From positions 98,095 through 162,094 of the forward strand of contig NZ_JBALOV010000013.1 in assembly GCF_036965045.1 (NCBI RefSeq): 64,000 nucleotides of DNA, read 5' to 3'. The number at the start of each line of letters is the position of its first letter. The first letter of the stretch is position 1. The DNA is from Ferdinandcohnia sp036965045 (GTDB lineage: Bacteria; Bacillota; Bacilli; Bacillales; Bacillaceae_L). The translations under genes and the position numbers were made by a program. The notes under the pieces are model-generated. The model was not told where the DNA came from. It worked only from the letters and a program-made list of their open reading frames with translations, and did no database searches. Shown piece after piece: positions 62,930 to 64,000 of the stretch.

Positions 62930-63423
62930 GTTTGCGGGATATCGGTTATTGTTTTACGGTTTGGCGACATGCCATTTTGGACAGTTACGTGATATCATTT
63001 ATCGTTTCGCGGTTGGGCAATATACCGTTTCTGGCGGTTGCGAGATATCAATTGTCGTTTGCGAGTTGAGTGATATATCGTTTNNNNNNNNNNNNNNNNN
63101 NNNNNNNNNNNNNNNNNNNNNNNNNNNNNNNNNNNNNNNNNNNNNNNNNNNNNNNNNNNNNNNNNNNNNNNNNNNNNNNNNNNNNNNNNNNNNNNNNNNN
63201 NNNNNNNNNNNNNNNNNNNNNNNNNNNNNNNNNNNNNNNNNNNNNNNNNNNNNNNNNNNNNNNNNNNNNNNNNNAATATCATTTGTTGTTTGTTGGTCAG
63301 GCGATATACTGTTTTTGGCGTTTGCGGAATTTCATTTATCGTTTGGCGGCTGGATGGTATATCGTTTATAGAGTTTGCGGGATATCATTTGTTGTTTAAC
63401 AACTGAGTGGTATTCCGTTTCCG
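62930..63423. repeat. degenerate tandem repeat of about 53 bp, interrupted by an assembly gap
   Basis: Six partly diverged units are visible, each about 52-53 bases with the core GATATCATTTGTCGTTT, then a GATATACCGTTT half. Units begin near 62930, 62983, 63036, and again after the gap near 63275, 63319 and 63371. Each unit looks like two related half-units of about 26 bases. The frames open across this region are by-products of the repeat, not genes. Confidence 0.75.
63084..63274. other. assembly gap (191 Ns)
   Basis: Unknown bases lie within the 53-bp repeat; the run probably hides more units. Its true length is unknown. Confidence 0.95.
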
Positions 63424-63672
63424 GTTATGGCATTTTTGACGATTAAAAAATTGCATGTTCAAGAGTTTTCGTTCCCTTTTTTAACGCTCCAGAATTAAAT
63501 TGGGCATGATTAATCATATTGCGTTACTCTTTCCTTCATTCTGTTCACTAAAGTGGAATGATTTGAGCGTTTTCGTTACTCTTTTACATAAATCAACCTA
63601 AAATCTGGAACGATTTTAACTTTAACATACTCAAATAAAAAAAGACCAACCAAATCGGCTGATCTTTAAGGT
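63424..63672. other. intergenic region with repeated AACGCTC / GAGCGTT motif and a hairpin
   Basis: Inverted and direct copies of a TGAGCGTTTTCGTTACTC-like motif lie at 63462-63490, 63564-63583 and again at 63838. A hairpin AAAGACCAACC / GGCTGATCTTT at 63641-63668 looks like a terminator. No coding frame is supported. Confidence 0.45.
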
Positions 63673-63838
63673 NNNNNNNNNNNNNNNNNNNNNNNNNNNN
63701 NNNNNNNNNNNNNNNNNNNNNNNNNNNNNNNNNNNNNNNNNNNNNNNNNNNNNNNNNNNNNNNNNNNNNNNNNNNNNNNNNNNNNNNNNNNNNNNNNNNN
63801 NNNNNNNNNNNNNNNNNNNNNNNNNNNNNNNNNNNNNN
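63673..63838. other. assembly gap (166 Ns)
   Basis: Unknown bases; the flanks carry repeat motifs, so a repeat probably caused the break. Confidence 0.95.
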
Positions 63839-63867
63839 ACGCTCAAACATTCATGAAATGATTTGTC

Positions 63868-63985
63868 TAGCTACGGCTCCTAGCCTCTCGAGGTCGCTTC
63901 AATTCTTCTGTCAAAGTCTATCGACTTTTCCGGCAGAATCTCCAGCGCTTGTCGAGGCTGTACAGTCGCCTCCGCTTTTCTAATT
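63868..63985. repeat. Bacillaceae-type interspersed palindromic element
   Basis: TCTAGCTACGGCTCCTAGCC, TCGAGGTCGCTTC and later TCGAGGCTG and GTCGCCTCCGC form a long imperfect inverted repeat, with an inner stem around CAAAGTC-TATC-GACTTTT. From memory, sequences of the AGCGCCTAGCCCCTCGAGGTCGC type are dispersed many times in Bacillaceae genomes. It is non-coding. Confidence 0.6.
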
Positions 63986-64000
63986 TGGTTAAGTCCTCGA

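Noticed and set aside
62907..63371. Open frames across the N-gap
   Set aside because: They are open only because unknown bases contain no stops, and the flanks are tandem repeats.
62930..63423. CRISPR array
   Set aside because: The units are diverged throughout with no exact repeat and no unique spacers, and no cas genes are nearby.

Overview
The window comes from a low-GC Bacillaceae-type Firmicute. The evidence is strong AGGAGG-type ribosome binding sites, frequent TTG/GTG starts, a divergent citR-citA pair, YkvS (DUF2187) and DUF3231 proteins, and S-box, TPP and c-di-GMP-I riboswitches. It is a draft assembly: two N-runs (63084-63274 and 63673-63838) sit in repeats near the right end, and several genes carry frameshifts or a stop that could be sequence errors or real decay. 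I see no rRNA, tRNA, prophage, transposase or CRISPR array.

Layout. Positions 1-5754 hold a minus-strand operon: SDR, DeoR regulator, class III aminotransferase-like phospho-lyase, APH-fold kinase, a 116-aa protein with a microcompartment-targeting-like N-terminal helix, and an acylating aldehyde dehydrogenase cut by the window edge. This is the enzyme set of the aminoacetone / 1-amino-2-propanol (RMM/AAU) bacterial microcompartment of actinobacteria, and the most notable locus here. Positions 6075-10467 carry an erythromycin-esterase-family operon and small hypothetical proteins. Positions 10718-15010 carry c-di-GMP genes: a frameshifted PAS-GGDEF gene and a PAS-GGDEF-EAL-PilZ phosphodiesterase preceded by a c-di-GMP-I riboswitch and terminator. 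Positions 16698-24401 are a sugar catabolic operon under a LacI-type regulator whose reading frame runs into a zinc alcohol dehydrogenase; it has an ABC importer without its ATPase, a TIM-barrel isomerase, an SDR and a HUMPS-family decarboxylase/lyase.

Positions 24635-28169 have a signal peptidase II and a nicotinamide riboside salvage set (NrtR-like Nudix regulator, PnuC, NadR) with matching palindromes ahead of both transcription units. Positions 28276-40866 are mostly small membrane proteins, lipoproteins and single enzymes, plus a LytTR-DUF3021 pair and citR/citA. Positions 40964-47431 contain D-serine ammonia-lyase and a GH3 glycosidase with a PTS permease lacking an EIIB domain, opposite an AraC regulator. 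Positions 48003-52676 are transporters: an AtoE-like short-chain fatty acid carrier and an EhuBCDA ectoine-type ABC importer.

Positions 53041-62845 have a stand-alone GIY-YIG-like protein, a PadR-HAAS pair behind an operator array, a tandem AhpD-like protein behind a SAM-I riboswitch, TenA behind a TPP riboswitch, TrmL, a methyltransferase with an in-frame stop, an Old Yellow Enzyme and an AAC(3)-family acetyltransferase. The right end (62930-64000) is non-coding and repeat-rich.
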